In this document: positions 25,018 to 33,830 of the stretch, in pieces
Layout of the letters: each line of letters opens with the position of its first letter
Position numbering within the stretch: position 1 is the first letter of the stretch
DNA from: Cupriavidus yeoncheonensis
Lineage (GTDB): Bacteria; Pseudomonadota; Gammaproteobacteria; Burkholderiales; Burkholderiaceae
Assembly (NCBI RefSeq): GCF_905397275.1
Contig: NZ_CAJPUY010000004.1
Location: forward strand, 1 to 64,000
Direction of reading: 5' to 3'
DNA length: 64,000 nt
Notes under the pieces: generated by a model
Told to the model about the DNA's origin: nothing
Databases searched by the model: none
The model's input: the letters and a program-made list of their open reading frames with translations, nothing else
Made by a program: the position numbers and the translations under genes

Positions 25018-25452
25018 ATGAGCGCACCCGCCGCCGTCCTGCCCCCGTTCCACCTGGCCTTCCCGGTCCACAACCTTGCCAGCGCGCGCGAGTTCTATGG
25101 CGAATTGCTTGGCTGCCCCGAAGGCCGCAGCTCGGACGCGTGGATCGACTTCAACTTCTACGGCCACCAGATCGTGGCGCACCTGGCGCCCGATGAATGC
25201 GGCCACCACGGCACCAGCGCCGTGGACGGCCATGCCGTGCCCGTGCGCCACTTCGGCGCGGTGCTGTCGATGGAAGCCTGGCAAGCCGCGGCCGACCGGC
25301 TCCGCGCGGCCGGCGTGGAATTCGTCATCGAGCCGCATATCCGCTTCAAGGGCGAGGTGGGCGAGCAGGCCACCATGTTCTTCCTGGACCCGTCGGGCAA
25401 TGCGCTGGAACTGAAGGCGTTTGCCGACATGTCCTCGCTGTTCGCCAAGTAA
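25018..25452 (+). CDS. VOC-superfamily (glyoxalase/dioxygenase-like) protein
   Basis: 144 aa from ATG at 25018. One vicinal-oxygen-chelate domain: [20 protein letters not shown] with a likely metal-binding His12, [15 protein letters not shown], His79 in PVRHFG, and the C-terminal [15 protein letters not shown] with a metal-binding glutamate. The opening motif resembles the small VOC protein annotated as a ring-cleaving dioxygenase in the itaconate locus of P. aeruginosa. Function is unproven there too. It is read divergently from the LysR gene. Confidence 0.82.
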   Translation: MSAPAAVLPPFHLAFPVHNLASAREFYGELLGCPEGRSSDAWIDFNFYGHQIVAHLAPDECGHHGTSAVDGHAVPVRHFGAVLSMEAWQAAADRLRAAGVEFVIEPHIRFKGEVGEQATMFFLDPSGNALELKAFADMSSLFAK

Positions 25453-25473
25453 GCTGGCAGCGGCGGGACGCCC

Positions 25474-26397
25474 TCAGGAGGCGATCCCGCTTTCGTCCAC
25501 CAGCCGGTCACGCACGAAGCTCAGGAAGGTGCGCACGCCATCGGGCAAGGTACGTCCGGACAGCGTTTGCAGTTCGATGGCACGGCTTTTCATGCCGCGC
25601 TCGCGGATGGCCGCGGCGTGCAGTTCGCCGCGGCGCAGGCGGTCGCCAACCGTAACGCCGCCCGAGATCGACAGCCCGCCGCCGTGCAGCACGAAGCTGG
25701 TCAGGGTCTCGAACTGGTTGCTGACCAGCACCGGCTCGAACGCCATGCCGCGTTCGCTGCAGGCAATGTCGAAGAGCTGGCGCACGGTGTTGTCGCTTTC
25801 CGGCAGTGCCAGCGGATATGGCTGCATCTGTGCCAGCGTGATGCTGCGAAACCGCGCCAGCGGATGATCGGGCCGCATGATCGCGATCACGGGCGCCGCC
25901 TGGCGGTGTTCCACGCGGATGCCTTGCTCGGCGGCCCGGCTGTAGGTGATGCCGATATCGGCATCGCCATGCAGCACGATGCCCGTGACCTCGGCCGGCG
26001 GCGCCACGCGCACATGGAAATGCAGCCCCGGGTAGCGCTCGCGGAACTCGGCAATGGCGCGCGGCAGGAATTCGATGGCGAAACCCGCCGAGCTGGCCAC
26101 CCGCACGCGCCCGCGCCGCAGCCCCTGCAGCGCGGCAATCTCCGTCACCACCCGATCGGCCTCCAGCGCATTGCGCAGCGCATAGGCGGCCAGCAGTTCG
26201 CCCGCGGCGCTGGCCACCATGCCGCGCGGCCGGCGGTCGAACAGCGGCACGCCCAGCAATCCTTCGAGTGCCGCCACCTGGCGGCTGACCGCGGACACCG
26301 TGACATTGAGCCGCTGCGCTGCCTCGGTCAGCGACCCGGTGCGGACGACTTCCAGGAAATAGCGCAGCGAGGTGTCCTGCAGGCGGTGCGACAGCAT
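25474..26397 (-). CDS. LysR-family transcriptional regulator
   Basis: 307 aa from ATG at 26397, with GGAG nine bases upstream; a longer frame to 26493 would run into the intergenic operator. Helix-turn-helix: SLRYFLEVVRTGSLTEAAQR, then LNVTVSAVSRQVAALEGLLG. The substrate-binding half contains RVRVASSAGFAIEFLPRAIA. It diverges from the amidase gene and probably regulates the amidase-receptor pair. The gene is convergent with the VOC gene, 21 bp apart. Confidence 0.9.
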   Translation of the reverse strand: MLSHRLQDTSLRYFLEVVRTGSLTEAAQRLNVTVSAVSRQVAALEGLLGVPLFDRRPRGMVASAAGELLAAYALRNALEADRVVTEIAALQGLRRGRVRVASSAGFAIEFLPRAIAEFRERYPGLHFHVRVAPPAEVTGIVLHGDADIGITYSRAAEQGIRVEHRQAAPVIAIMRPDHPLARFRSITLAQMQPYPLALPESDNTVRQLFDIACSERGMAFEPVLVSNQFETLTSFVLHGGGLSISGGVTVGDRLRRGELHAAAIRERGMKSRAIELQTLSGRTLPDGVRTFLSFVRDRLVDESGIAS

Positions 26398-26441
26398 CGG
26401 TCGGGGCTCCGTGTGGCTGGGGTCGGGGTATGCGTGGAGGT

Positions 26442-26456
26442 TTGCGTTTTCCGCAA
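26442..26456. promoter_or_regulatory. Perfect inverted repeat with LysR-box geometry
   Basis: TTGCG-TTTTC-CGCAA, with a T-N11-A spacing (26443 and 26455). It lies in the 147-bp gap between the divergent LysR and amidase genes. Confidence 0.55.
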
Positions 26457-26544
26457 GGGTATTTGAAAAAATCATCGATTGTGGGAAACCCATGCCGCCC
26501 CTATGCTCTTTCCTGACACGACAGAAGAGAGGAGACAGGCTTCC

Positions 26545-28029
26545 ATGAACGCGACAATGGGCACTCCCGCGGGCACCCCCGCCAGCACCCCGACCGATTC
26601 CATCCTCGAGCTCGACGCCGTTGGCCTGTCACGGGCCATCCATGCGCGCGAGGTGTCGTGCGTGGAGGTGCTCGACGCCTGCCTGGCGCAGATCGACCGC
26701 CATAACCCTCGCGTCAATGCCATCGTGGCGCCGGTCGACCGGGACCGTCTGCGCAAGGACGCGGCCGACCTTGACGGCGAACTCGCCCGGGGCGCCAGCC
26801 GCGGCCCCTTGCATGGCTTTCCGCAGGCCCCCAAGGACATCATGCCGGCCGCCGGCATGATCACCACCAAGGGCTCGCCGATCTTCGCCGGGCAGGTCAG
26901 CCAGGCCGATGCCGTGATCTTCGAGCGCATGCGCGCCGGCGGCGCGCTCTTCGTCGGCCGCACCAACTCGCCCGAGTTCGGCCTGGGCGGCCACACCTAC
27001 AACCCGGTCTATGGCACCACCCGCAACGCCTGGGACCCGGCGCGCTCGGCCGGGGGCAGCAGCGGCGGGGCGGCCGTGGCCGTGGCGCTGCGCATGCTGC
27101 CGGTGGCCGATGGCTCCGACATGATGGGATCGCTGCGCACGCCGGCCGCGTTCAACCATGTCTATGGCCTGCGCACCTCGTTCGGCTGCGTGCCGCACGG
27201 GCCCACCGAGGAGGTCTTCTTCCAGCAGTTCAGCGTGGCCGGGCCGATGGCGCGTAACGTGCCAGACCTGGCGTTATTGCTGTCGGTGCAGGCCGGTTTC
27301 GATGCGCGCCTGCCGCTGACGCGCCGTGCCGAGGCCCCGGGCAGCTTCGTCCTGCCGCCGGAGAGAGACTGGACCGGCGTTCGCATCGGCTGGCTCGGCG
27401 ACCTCGGCGGCCATCTGCCGACCGACGCCGGCCTGCTTGACACGTGCGTCATGGCGCTCGGTCACCTGCGTGCGCTCGGCTGCACGATCGACGCCGCACT
27501 GCCGGACTTTGACCTGGAACGCCTGTGGCAGGCATGGATCGACCTGCGCAGCTTCGCCGTCGCGGGCGCCAACCACGCGCTCTACCGCGATCCCGCCAGG
27601 CGCGCCCAGCTCAAGCCGGAGGCCGTCTGGGAGATCGAACGCGGGCTGGCCCTGTCGGGTCCACGTGTGTACGAGGCCATGAGCGTGCGCAGCGCGTGGT
27701 ACCAGGCACTGCGCGTGCTGTTCGAGCGCTTCGACTACCTGGTCATGCCGGCGGCGCAGGTCTTCCCGTTCGATGCCGGGCTGGACTGGCCGCACGCCAT
27801 CGACGGCCGCGACATGGACACCTATCACCGCTGGATGCAGGCCGTGGTGCCGGCGACGATGGCGGGCCTGCCCGCACTGGCCGCGCCGGCGGGCTTCGGC
27901 CGGGAGGGGCTGCCAGCCGGCATCCAGATCATCGGACCCGCGCAAGCCGATGCCGCGGTGCTGCAACTCGGCCATGCCTACGACCAGGCGGGCGGTTTCT
28001 CGGGCGTGCGCAGCCCCTGGCTGGCGTAG
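26545..28029 (+). CDS. Amidase (amidase-signature family)
   Basis: 494 aa from ATG at 26545. The Ser-cisSer-Lys triad is visible: Lys in GFPQAPKDIM, and the serines in SAGGSSGGAAVAVAL and GSDMMGSLRTPAAF. The C-terminal FDYLVMPAAQVFPFDAGLDW and GLPAGIQIIGPAQ are typical. Such enzymes hydrolyse amides or carbamates to acid plus ammonia. It is followed 129 bp later by a Bug receptor gene, which may bind the amide or the acid released. Substrate not predictable. Confidence 0.9.
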   Translation: MNATMGTPAGTPASTPTDSILELDAVGLSRAIHAREVSCVEVLDACLAQIDRHNPRVNAIVAPVDRDRLRKDAADLDGELARGASRGPLHGFPQAPKDIMPAAGMITTKGSPIFAGQVSQADAVIFERMRAGGALFVGRTNSPEFGLGGHTYNPVYGTTRNAWDPARSAGGSSGGAAVAVALRMLPVADGSDMMGSLRTPAAFNHVYGLRTSFGCVPHGPTEEVFFQQFSVAGPMARNVPDLALLLSVQAGFDARLPLTRRAEAPGSFVLPPERDWTGVRIGWLGDLGGHLPTDAGLLDTCVMALGHLRALGCTIDAALPDFDLERLWQAWIDLRSFAVAGANHALYRDPARRAQLKPEAVWEIERGLALSGPRVYEAMSVRSAWYQALRVLFERFDYLVMPAAQVFPFDAGLDWPHAIDGRDMDTYHRWMQAVVPATMAGLPALAAPAGFGREGLPAGIQIIGPAQADAAVLQLGHAYDQAGGFSGVRSPWLA

Positions 28030-28090
28030 GCACCGGATCATCGCCTTTGTCCCGCGGGCGCCGGACCGCCCGCATGGCTTCGCTTATCTC

Positions 28091-28123
28091 TCGCTTTCCC
28101 CTCGCTTTCCCCTCGCTTTCCCC
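28091..28123. repeat. 11-bp tandem repeat, three units
   Basis: TCGCTTTCCCC three times in a row, followed by a degenerate fourth (CCGTTTCCCC), in the gap between the amidase and Bug receptor genes. It is a pyrimidine-rich stretch that could vary in copy number. Confidence 0.85.
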
Positions 28124-28158
28124 CGTTTCCCCAAAAGCCGCAGGCAGGAGTCGAACCG

Positions 28159-29157
28159 ATGACCGCAACGCCCACGAAACCTTTCCTTGCATGCGCCGGC
28201 CTGGCCGCTGCGCTGGCTGCCGCGCTGACGACTGCGCCGGCCGCGGCGCAGGGACCGTCCTGGCCGGACCACCCGATCCGGCTGGTGGTGCCCTTTGCGG
28301 CCGGCGGGGCGACCGACGTGCTGGGCCGCTTGCTGGCGGTCGGCCTTGGCGAAAAGCTCGGCCAGACCGTGGTCGTGGAAAACAAGCCCGGCGCCAGCAC
28401 GGTCATCGGCGCCACGCAGGTGGCCAAGGCCACGCCGGACGGTTACACGCTGCTGCTCGCCGCCAGCACCACGCTGACACTGAACCCGGCGATCCGGCAC
28501 AACCTGGCGTACGACCCGCTCAAGAGCTTTGCGCCGCTGGGACTGGTGGCGGACATGAGCCTGGTGCTGGTGGCCAACCCCGAGATCCGCGTCAATTCGC
28601 TGAAGGACCTCGTGGCGCAGGCAAAGGCGAATCCGGACAAGTTCTCCTATGGCTCCTTTGGCGCGGGCTCGTCGGTCCATTTCGGCGGCGAGATGCTGAA
28701 GTCGGCCACCGGCGCGCGCATGGTCCATGTGCCGTTCAATGGCAGCGCGCCCAGCCTGACCGCGCTGGCCGGCGGCCAGGTCCAGGTCGCGGTGGACACC
28801 GTGGTCGCGAGCCTGCCGTTGATCAAGGGCGGCAAGATCAAGCCGCTGGCGGTGCTGTCGGCACAGCGCCTGCCCGCCTTGCCGCAAGTGCCCACGGTGG
28901 CAGAAAGCGGCTACCCGGGCTTCCAGATGGGCACGTGGTTCGCGTTGATGGCGCCGGCTGGCCTGCCTGCGCCGGTGCAGCAGAAGCTGGAGAAGGCACT
29001 GGCGGAAGTGGCCAGCGCGCCGGCGACCCGGGCCCGCATGGTCGAGTTGGGCCTGACACCGGCCTATGGCAATGGCGCGGCAGTCAGGGCGCGCGTCGAA
29101 AAGGAACTGCCCGAGATGCGGGCGGTAGCGGCGCGGGCGGACATTCGCGCGGAGTAG
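28159..29157 (+). CDS. Bug-family (TctC-like) periplasmic solute receptor
   Basis: 332 aa, ATG at 28159 with AGGAG nine bases upstream. Signal peptide ending near TTAPAAAQG. Bug signature WPDHPIRLVVPFAAGGATDV, then VENKPGASTVIGATQVAKAT, YGSFGAGSSVHFGGEML and LPQVPTVAESGYPGF. Such receptors capture organic anions or amides for TctAB transport. It is probably co-transcribed with the amidase. It is a paralogue of the receptor at 15837-16799 but not a close one. Confidence 0.9.
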   Translation: MTATPTKPFLACAGLAAALAAALTTAPAAAQGPSWPDHPIRLVVPFAAGGATDVLGRLLAVGLGEKLGQTVVVENKPGASTVIGATQVAKATPDGYTLLLAASTTLTLNPAIRHNLAYDPLKSFAPLGLVADMSLVLVANPEIRVNSLKDLVAQAKANPDKFSYGSFGAGSSVHFGGEMLKSATGARMVHVPFNGSAPSLTALAGGQVQVAVDTVVASLPLIKGGKIKPLAVLSAQRLPALPQVPTVAESGYPGFQMGTWFALMAPAGLPAPVQQKLEKALAEVASAPATRARMVELGLTPAYGNGAAVRARVEKELPEMRAVAARADIRAE

Positions 29158-29178
29158 GGCAGGACAGCCCCCGGGCCT

Positions 29179-29214
29179 GGGCCGGTCAGCTTCCTGCACT
29201 TTGCTGACCGGTCC
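29179..29214. terminator. Long hairpin downstream of the Bug receptor gene
   Basis: GGGCCGGTCAGC (29179-29190), 12-base loop, GCTGACCGGTCC (29203-29214): 11 of 12 pairs. There is no T-run, so it may act by RNA stabilisation or Rho-dependent ending. The rest of the 260-bp gap to 29417 shows no gene. Confidence 0.5.
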
Positions 29215-29417
29215 CGCGCGGCGCGCAGCCTCTCCGGAGCCGCCCAGGCCAGCGGTTCCCGCCATGGGTCCGGCCGCGGAATCGATTTGAAGTCCGGCGC
29301 AATTCGCCTACTCTGCAGACTCAGGCACGACAGGGAGTGCATGCGCCGCCTCCTCGCACCATTTGCGCGGGCGAGACCGGCCTGTATTGCCGATCGTCTG
29401 GCAAAAAGGAGCCGGCA

Positions 29418-31010
29418 ATGGATGCAGTCAGGGTGCTGTTCGAAACCCAGCCCTTGTTCACCTTGCTTCTCACGGTTGCACTGGGCTACGTGGTCGGCGA
29501 AATCAATATCAAGGGTGTTTCGCTCGGTTCCGGAGCCGTTCTGTTCGTCGGACTGGCCATCGGTGGCTTTGCCCCCAAGGCGGCGCCACCCGCGCTGGTC
29601 GGGACCCTCGGCCTGCTCCTGTTCCTCTATGGCATCGGCATCCAGTACGGCGCCCAGTTTTTCGACGGCCTGACCAGTACCAGGGGGCTGAAGGCCAACG
29701 CCGCGGCCGTCCTGGGCGTTCTCGGCGCTGGCATCGTGTCGCTGGCGCTGGTGCCGATGTTCGGCCTGAAGCTCGATGAGTCGCTGGGGATCTTCGCCGG
29801 CGCCGGGACCAGTACGGCGACCTTGCAGGCAGTCATCGCGGCCATGAAGGGCGACGGCGCCGCGGTTGGCTACAGCGTGGCCTATCCCTTTGGGGTCGCG
29901 GGGCCGATCCTGCTCCTTTATGTGCTGGGTGCGGCGCTGAAGGCGAAGATCGAGGCGCCGGCGGCAAAGGTCATCGAGATGGCCGAGATTTCCCTGCGCA
30001 ATCCCGCGCTCATCGGGCTCAGGTTCTCCCAGCTGAAGGTGCAATTGCCAGCGGGCCTGACCATTGCCGCGGTACGTCGGGAGCACCACAACCAGCTACC
30101 GGAAGAAGACCTTGTCCTGCGCATGGACGATGTCCTGCTCGCGACCTCCACCGACCCGGCACGGCTTCGCGAAGCCGCTGCCCTGCTGGGAGAGTTGCAG
30201 CCCGGCCGGATGAGCAGTCATCGGGAGGATCTCGACTATGTCCGGGTGTTTGCCTCAAGCCGCGCGGTGGTCGGGCTTGCGCTGCGCGACATCCGCTTTC
30301 CCGATGGCATCGCCAGCTCGATCGTCCAGGTGCGCAGGGGCGACGCCGACATGCTGCCCAGCCCCGAGCTCATCCTCGAAGTAGGGGATCGGGTCGGGCT
30401 GCTCGCGAATCGTGCCCATCTCAAGGCGTTGCGTCAGTTATTTGGCGATTCCATCAAGGGCACCGCCGAGCTGAGCTTCATTTCGATTGGCATCGGCGCG
30501 GCAGCGGGCCTGTTGGCGGGCATGATCCCGCTGCCGATACCGGGCGTCGGCAAGCTGACCCTCGGGCTGGCCGCCTTGCTGCTGATCGCGCTCTGTCTCG
30601 GCAAGATCCGCCGTTCCGGCCCGTTCGTCTGGACCATGCCGCTTTCGGCCAATCTGGTGTTGAGGAATTTCGGGCTCACCATCTTCCTGGCACAGGTGGG
30701 CATATCATCGGGGCCCAAGTTCTTCGCGACGATCGCCACGACCGGGGCTTCGTTCCTGCTCTACAGCCTGCTGGTTGTCCTGGCACTTGTGCTGGTCACG
30801 GCACTGGTCTGCCTGTGGATCTTCAGGATGCCCTTCGATGTGGCCGCGGGCGTCATCTGCGGAGCGACAGGGAATCCGGCGATCCTGGCCTTTGCCAATC
30901 GCGTAGCGCCCACGGAGCAGCCGGACATCGGCTACGCCATGATCTTTCCTTCGATGACGATCGCCAAGATCCTGTTCGTGGAGATCGCCATGGCCCTGGC
31001 CCGCGGGTAG
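29418..31010 (+). CDS. AspT/YidE-type aspartate:alanine-exchanger family transporter
   Basis: 530 aa from ATG at 29418, with AAAAAGGAG seven bases upstream. The architecture is that of the AAE family: about five N-terminal membrane helices (LFTLLLTVALGYVVGEINI, LVGTLGLLLFLYGIGIQYG), a central cytoplasmic part with TrkA-C-like units (about 190-355), and about six C-terminal helices (SFISIGIGAAAGLLAGMIP, FDVAAGVICGATGNPAILAF). AspT exchanges aspartate for alanine and makes proton-motive force; homologues move other small carboxylates. A D-2-hydroxyacid dehydrogenase gene follows 57 bp later, so a hydroxy acid exchange is possible. Confidence 0.82.
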   Translation: MDAVRVLFETQPLFTLLLTVALGYVVGEINIKGVSLGSGAVLFVGLAIGGFAPKAAPPALVGTLGLLLFLYGIGIQYGAQFFDGLTSTRGLKANAAAVLGVLGAGIVSLALVPMFGLKLDESLGIFAGAGTSTATLQAVIAAMKGDGAAVGYSVAYPFGVAGPILLLYVLGAALKAKIEAPAAKVIEMAEISLRNPALIGLRFSQLKVQLPAGLTIAAVRREHHNQLPEEDLVLRMDDVLLATSTDPARLREAAALLGELQPGRMSSHREDLDYVRVFASSRAVVGLALRDIRFPDGIASSIVQVRRGDADMLPSPELILEVGDRVGLLANRAHLKALRQLFGDSIKGTAELSFISIGIGAAAGLLAGMIPLPIPGVGKLTLGLAALLLIALCLGKIRRSGPFVWTMPLSANLVLRNFGLTIFLAQVGISSGPKFFATIATTGASFLLYSLLVVLALVLVTALVCLWIFRMPFDVAAGVICGATGNPAILAFANRVAPTEQPDIGYAMIFPSMTIAKILFVEIAMALARG

Positions 31011-31067
31011 GCCCGCCAGGCGTTTCCGCACGAAGCCCAGGCCCGCACCTTTCCCGGGAGACAAGCG

Positions 31068-32060
31068 ATGAAAGTCGCCGTATTCAGCGCCAAGCCCTAC
31101 GACCGCGAGTATCTGCATGCCGCCAATGTTGCCGAGGGCCATCAGCTCGACTTCTTCGATGTCCCGCTGGATACCGACACGGTCGGCCTGGCCGCCGGGC
31201 ATGGCGCCGTCTGCATCTTCGTGAACGATGTCGCGGATGCCGCCGTGCTCAATGAACTCAGGGCTGGCGGAACGTCGCTGGTCGCCCTGCGCTGCACCGG
31301 ATTCAACAACGTCGATCTTGGTGCCGCCGCCAGTCTCGGCATGAAGGTGGTCCGCGTCGTGACCTACTCGCCCAATTCGGTGGCGGAGCATGCCGTGGCC
31401 TTGCTGCTGGCCGTCAACCGCAAGATCCACCGCGCCTACAACCGCACCCGGGACTTCAATTTTTCCCTCGATGGCCTGATGGGGTTTGACTTTTGCGGCA
31501 AGACCGTCGCCGTGGTCGGAACTGGCAAGATCGGCCGCGTGTTTGCCCGCATCATGCTTGGTTTCGGCTGCGAAGTGATCGGCTATGACGCGTTTCCCAC
31601 GCCCGAATTCGAGGCCCTGGGCGGCCGCTACGCCCAGCCCGGCGAGATCGGCGCCAGCGCAGACATCATTTCCCTGCACTGTCCGCTGACGCCGCAGACG
31701 TACCACATCATCGACGCCGATGCGCTCGCACGCGCAAAGCCGGGTGCGCTGCTCGTCAACACCAGCCGTGGCGGGCTGCTCGATACCGAGGCCGCGATCG
31801 ATGCGCTGCAGAACCGGCAGCTCGGTGGACTGGCCCTGGATGTGTACGAGCAGGAAGCCGACCTGTTCTTCCGCGATCTGTCGAGCACCATCGTCGCCGA
31901 CGACGTGATGCAGCGGCTGGTCTCGTTTCCCAACGTGATCGTGACCGGGCATCAGGCCTTCCTCACGCGCGAAGCCGTGTCCACGATCTGCCAGACGACC
32001 TTGCGCAGCGTGACCGAATTCGAGTCCGGCCTGGCGTTGACCAACGAAATCAAGGCCTGA
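31068..32060 (+). CDS. D-2-hydroxyacid dehydrogenase (D-lactate dehydrogenase type)
   Basis: 330 aa, the length of NAD-dependent D-lactate dehydrogenases. The substrate-binding arginine is in LRCTGFNNVDL, the Rossmann motif is VVGTGKIGRVFARIMLGFG (about residue 145), and the catalytic histidine is in VTGHQAFLTREA, with the conserved YEQEADLFF just before, typical of fermentative LdhA. It would interconvert pyruvate and D-lactate. A GGGAGACAAG ribosome site precedes the ATG. Read together with the antiporter gene upstream. Confidence 0.88.
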   Translation: MKVAVFSAKPYDREYLHAANVAEGHQLDFFDVPLDTDTVGLAAGHGAVCIFVNDVADAAVLNELRAGGTSLVALRCTGFNNVDLGAAASLGMKVVRVVTYSPNSVAEHAVALLLAVNRKIHRAYNRTRDFNFSLDGLMGFDFCGKTVAVVGTGKIGRVFARIMLGFGCEVIGYDAFPTPEFEALGGRYAQPGEIGASADIISLHCPLTPQTYHIIDADALARAKPGALLVNTSRGGLLDTEAAIDALQNRQLGGLALDVYEQEADLFFRDLSSTIVADDVMQRLVSFPNVIVTGHQAFLTREAVSTICQTTLRSVTEFESGLALTNEIKA

Positions 32061-32159
32061 CCTCAACGCTGGGCGCAACACGCAAAGGCAGTGGCACGGA
32101 TTCGCTGCCGATGGGGAGATTGCCGGTGCTGTCGGCTCAGATGGCGGGCAAGCCAGTCT

Positions 32160-33029
32160 TCACGACGGCGCGGCCGGATTCAGCACGAAGTTGTAGTCGA
32201 GCGTGTAGAAGGGCACGGCGCTTTCGCCGCCGTCCGGCGTGCGGCCCGCCTCGTGACGGATCCAATCCGCCACCAGCGACGAACGCACGCCGAATACCGC
32301 GTCCGAATCGAGGTACTCGCTGCCGTTGCGGAACACGTGCGTCACCAGCGTCTCGTAGCCCGGCGCCGAGATCATGAAATGCAGGTGGGCAGGGCGCCAC
32401 GGATGCCGACCCATGGCGTCGAGCATGCGGCCGACCGGGCCGTCATGCGGGATCGGATAGCACTCGGCCACGATCGACCGGAAGCGGAAGTGGCCGGCTT
32501 CATCGGCCTTCAGCGTGCCGCGGCCCTGCGCGCTGGTGCGGTCCGGGTTCTGCACGTCGTAGAAGCCGTCGGCGTCAGCCTGCCAGACTTCGATCTTCGC
32601 GCCCGGCACGGGCTCGCCCGTGATGCTCCGCACCTGGCCGCTGACGTAGCAAGGTTCGCCGCGCATGCCGTTGCCGACATCGTCGCCAAGCGCATACTCG
32701 GGCGCGTCGTCCACGTAGAAGGGGCCGAACACCGTCGCCTCGGTGCAGCCGCGCGGCTTCCGGTGGTTCTGGGCCGTCACCAGCGTGGACAAGCCCAGCG
32801 TGTCGGACAACAGGATGAATTCCTGCCGGCTGGGGTTGCAGGTGTGGCCGACCTCGGTCAGAAACTGGATGCCCGCGGCCCATTCTTCCTCGGTGAGCCT
32901 GATCTCGCGCGCAAAGGCGTGCAGGTGCCGGATCAGGCTGGTCATGACCTCCTTGAGACGAAGGTCCTTCATATCGGCATTGCGTGCCAGCACCGCCTGG
33001 GTGATGGTCTCTTCGTCGAGATTGCGCAT
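32160..33029 (-). CDS. Intradiol ring-cleavage dioxygenase (hydroxyquinol/catechol 1,2-dioxygenase type)
   Basis: 289 aa. The Fe(III) ligands are visible as Tyr157 (DADGFYDVQ), Tyr191 (AECYPIPHDGP), His215 and His217 (RPAHLHFMI). The N-terminal helical dimerisation part is present (about 1-100), as is FGPFYVDDAPEYALG. Length and the HDGPVGRMLDAMGRHPWRPA stretch are closest to hydroxyquinol 1,2-dioxygenases, which make maleylacetate. No maleylacetate reductase gene is nearby, so the assignment to hydroxyquinol is tentative. It lies 53 bp after a MaoC gene on the same strand. Confidence 0.88.
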   Translation of the reverse strand: MRNLDEETITQAVLARNADMKDLRLKEVMTSLIRHLHAFAREIRLTEEEWAAGIQFLTEVGHTCNPSRQEFILLSDTLGLSTLVTAQNHRKPRGCTEATVFGPFYVDDAPEYALGDDVGNGMRGEPCYVSGQVRSITGEPVPGAKIEVWQADADGFYDVQNPDRTSAQGRGTLKADEAGHFRFRSIVAECYPIPHDGPVGRMLDAMGRHPWRPAHLHFMISAPGYETLVTHVFRNGSEYLDSDAVFGVRSSLVADWIRHEAGRTPDGGESAVPFYTLDYNFVLNPAAPS

Positions 33030-33082
33030 CGTGCTGGCTCCTGGAGAAAGCTGCAGGCCTCATGCCTTCGCGGACAGCCACC

Positions 33083-33565
33083 TCATGCGCGCTGTCCCAG
33101 GACGGCACGCCTGAACACAAGCAGGCGTGCGACGAGTCGCTGGCATACGTCACCACGCTGGTTCGTCGTTTCGCTTTGCACGGTGACGATGCCACGGTCG
33201 GGTTTGGACCCGGAGGGCACAACGCTCAGGACCGTACTGACCACGCGCAGGACGTCACCAGGCCGGGTAGGGCGCGGCCATGCGATCTCGCCACCCGTGC
33301 CGATGATGCCGCCGGCCAATGGCAGGCTGCGCACCAGCAGATTCATCGTGATGGCCGCCGTGTGCCAGCCGCTTGCCGCGAGCCCGCCGAAGAAGGTCCC
33401 GCGCGCGGTGTCGTCATCCAGGTGGAACGGCTGCGGGTCGAACTCGCGCGCGAACGCCTGGATCTGCGCCGCATCGACTGTGTACTCGGGGCTTTGGTAC
33501 ACCATGCCTTCGGACAGGTCTTCCAGGTAGACCTTATCGGCCGTCATACCACTGTCGTGGGCCAT
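33083..33565 (-). CDS. MaoC-family single-hotdog hydratase
   Basis: 160 aa from ATG at 33565, with AGGAG eight bases upstream. The active-site pattern FDPQPFHLDDDTARGTFFGG and LAASGWHTAAI is that of R-specific enoyl-CoA hydratases (Asp and His in DxxPxH). The start region DLSEGMVYQSPEYTV is typical. It is the first gene of a pair with the intradiol dioxygenase; how a CoA-ester hydratase and ring cleavage connect is unclear. A 13-bp palindrome lies 75 bp upstream. Confidence 0.85.
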   Translation of the reverse strand: MAHDSGMTADKVYLEDLSEGMVYQSPEYTVDAAQIQAFAREFDPQPFHLDDDTARGTFFGGLAASGWHTAAITMNLLVRSLPLAGGIIGTGGEIAWPRPTRPGDVLRVVSTVLSVVPSGSKPDRGIVTVQSETTNQRGDVCQRLVARLLVFRRAVLGQRA

Positions 33566-33639
33566 CGCATTGCTCCTGTGCCGAACAATTCGCTTCACGA
33601 TTTGCCACGCATCGAGACATGCAATGCCGTGCGTCGCTG

Positions 33640-33652
33640 ACCTGAATCAGGT
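33640..33652. promoter_or_regulatory. 13-bp palindrome upstream of the MaoC-dioxygenase pair
   Basis: ACCTGAATCAGGT, perfect apart from its central base, in the 265-bp gap between the MaoC start and the stop of the LuxR-type regulator. It is a candidate site for that regulator. The rest of the gap shows no gene. Confidence 0.4.
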
Positions 33653-33830
33653 TACGACCACCCTTCATACCTTGCAAGCACGCACTCGTATTCAGCATGT
33701 GCGGGAGGCCTTTGAGCATGGCGCTGGCAGGCTGACTTCACTGCTTGCCCGAGTACTGAAGCAGGGCGGCCGTATTGGCGCGGGCACATTCTGCCCGGGA
33801 CACTTTTCCGTGGTGGCCGGCCCCGATTAC

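Noticed and set aside
33630..33665. Resemblance to a thiamine pyrophosphate riboswitch core (ACCTGA...GGTTACGAC)
   Set aside because: Only one short element matches; the CTGAGA part and the closing GAA helix are not found, and no thiamine gene follows on that strand.
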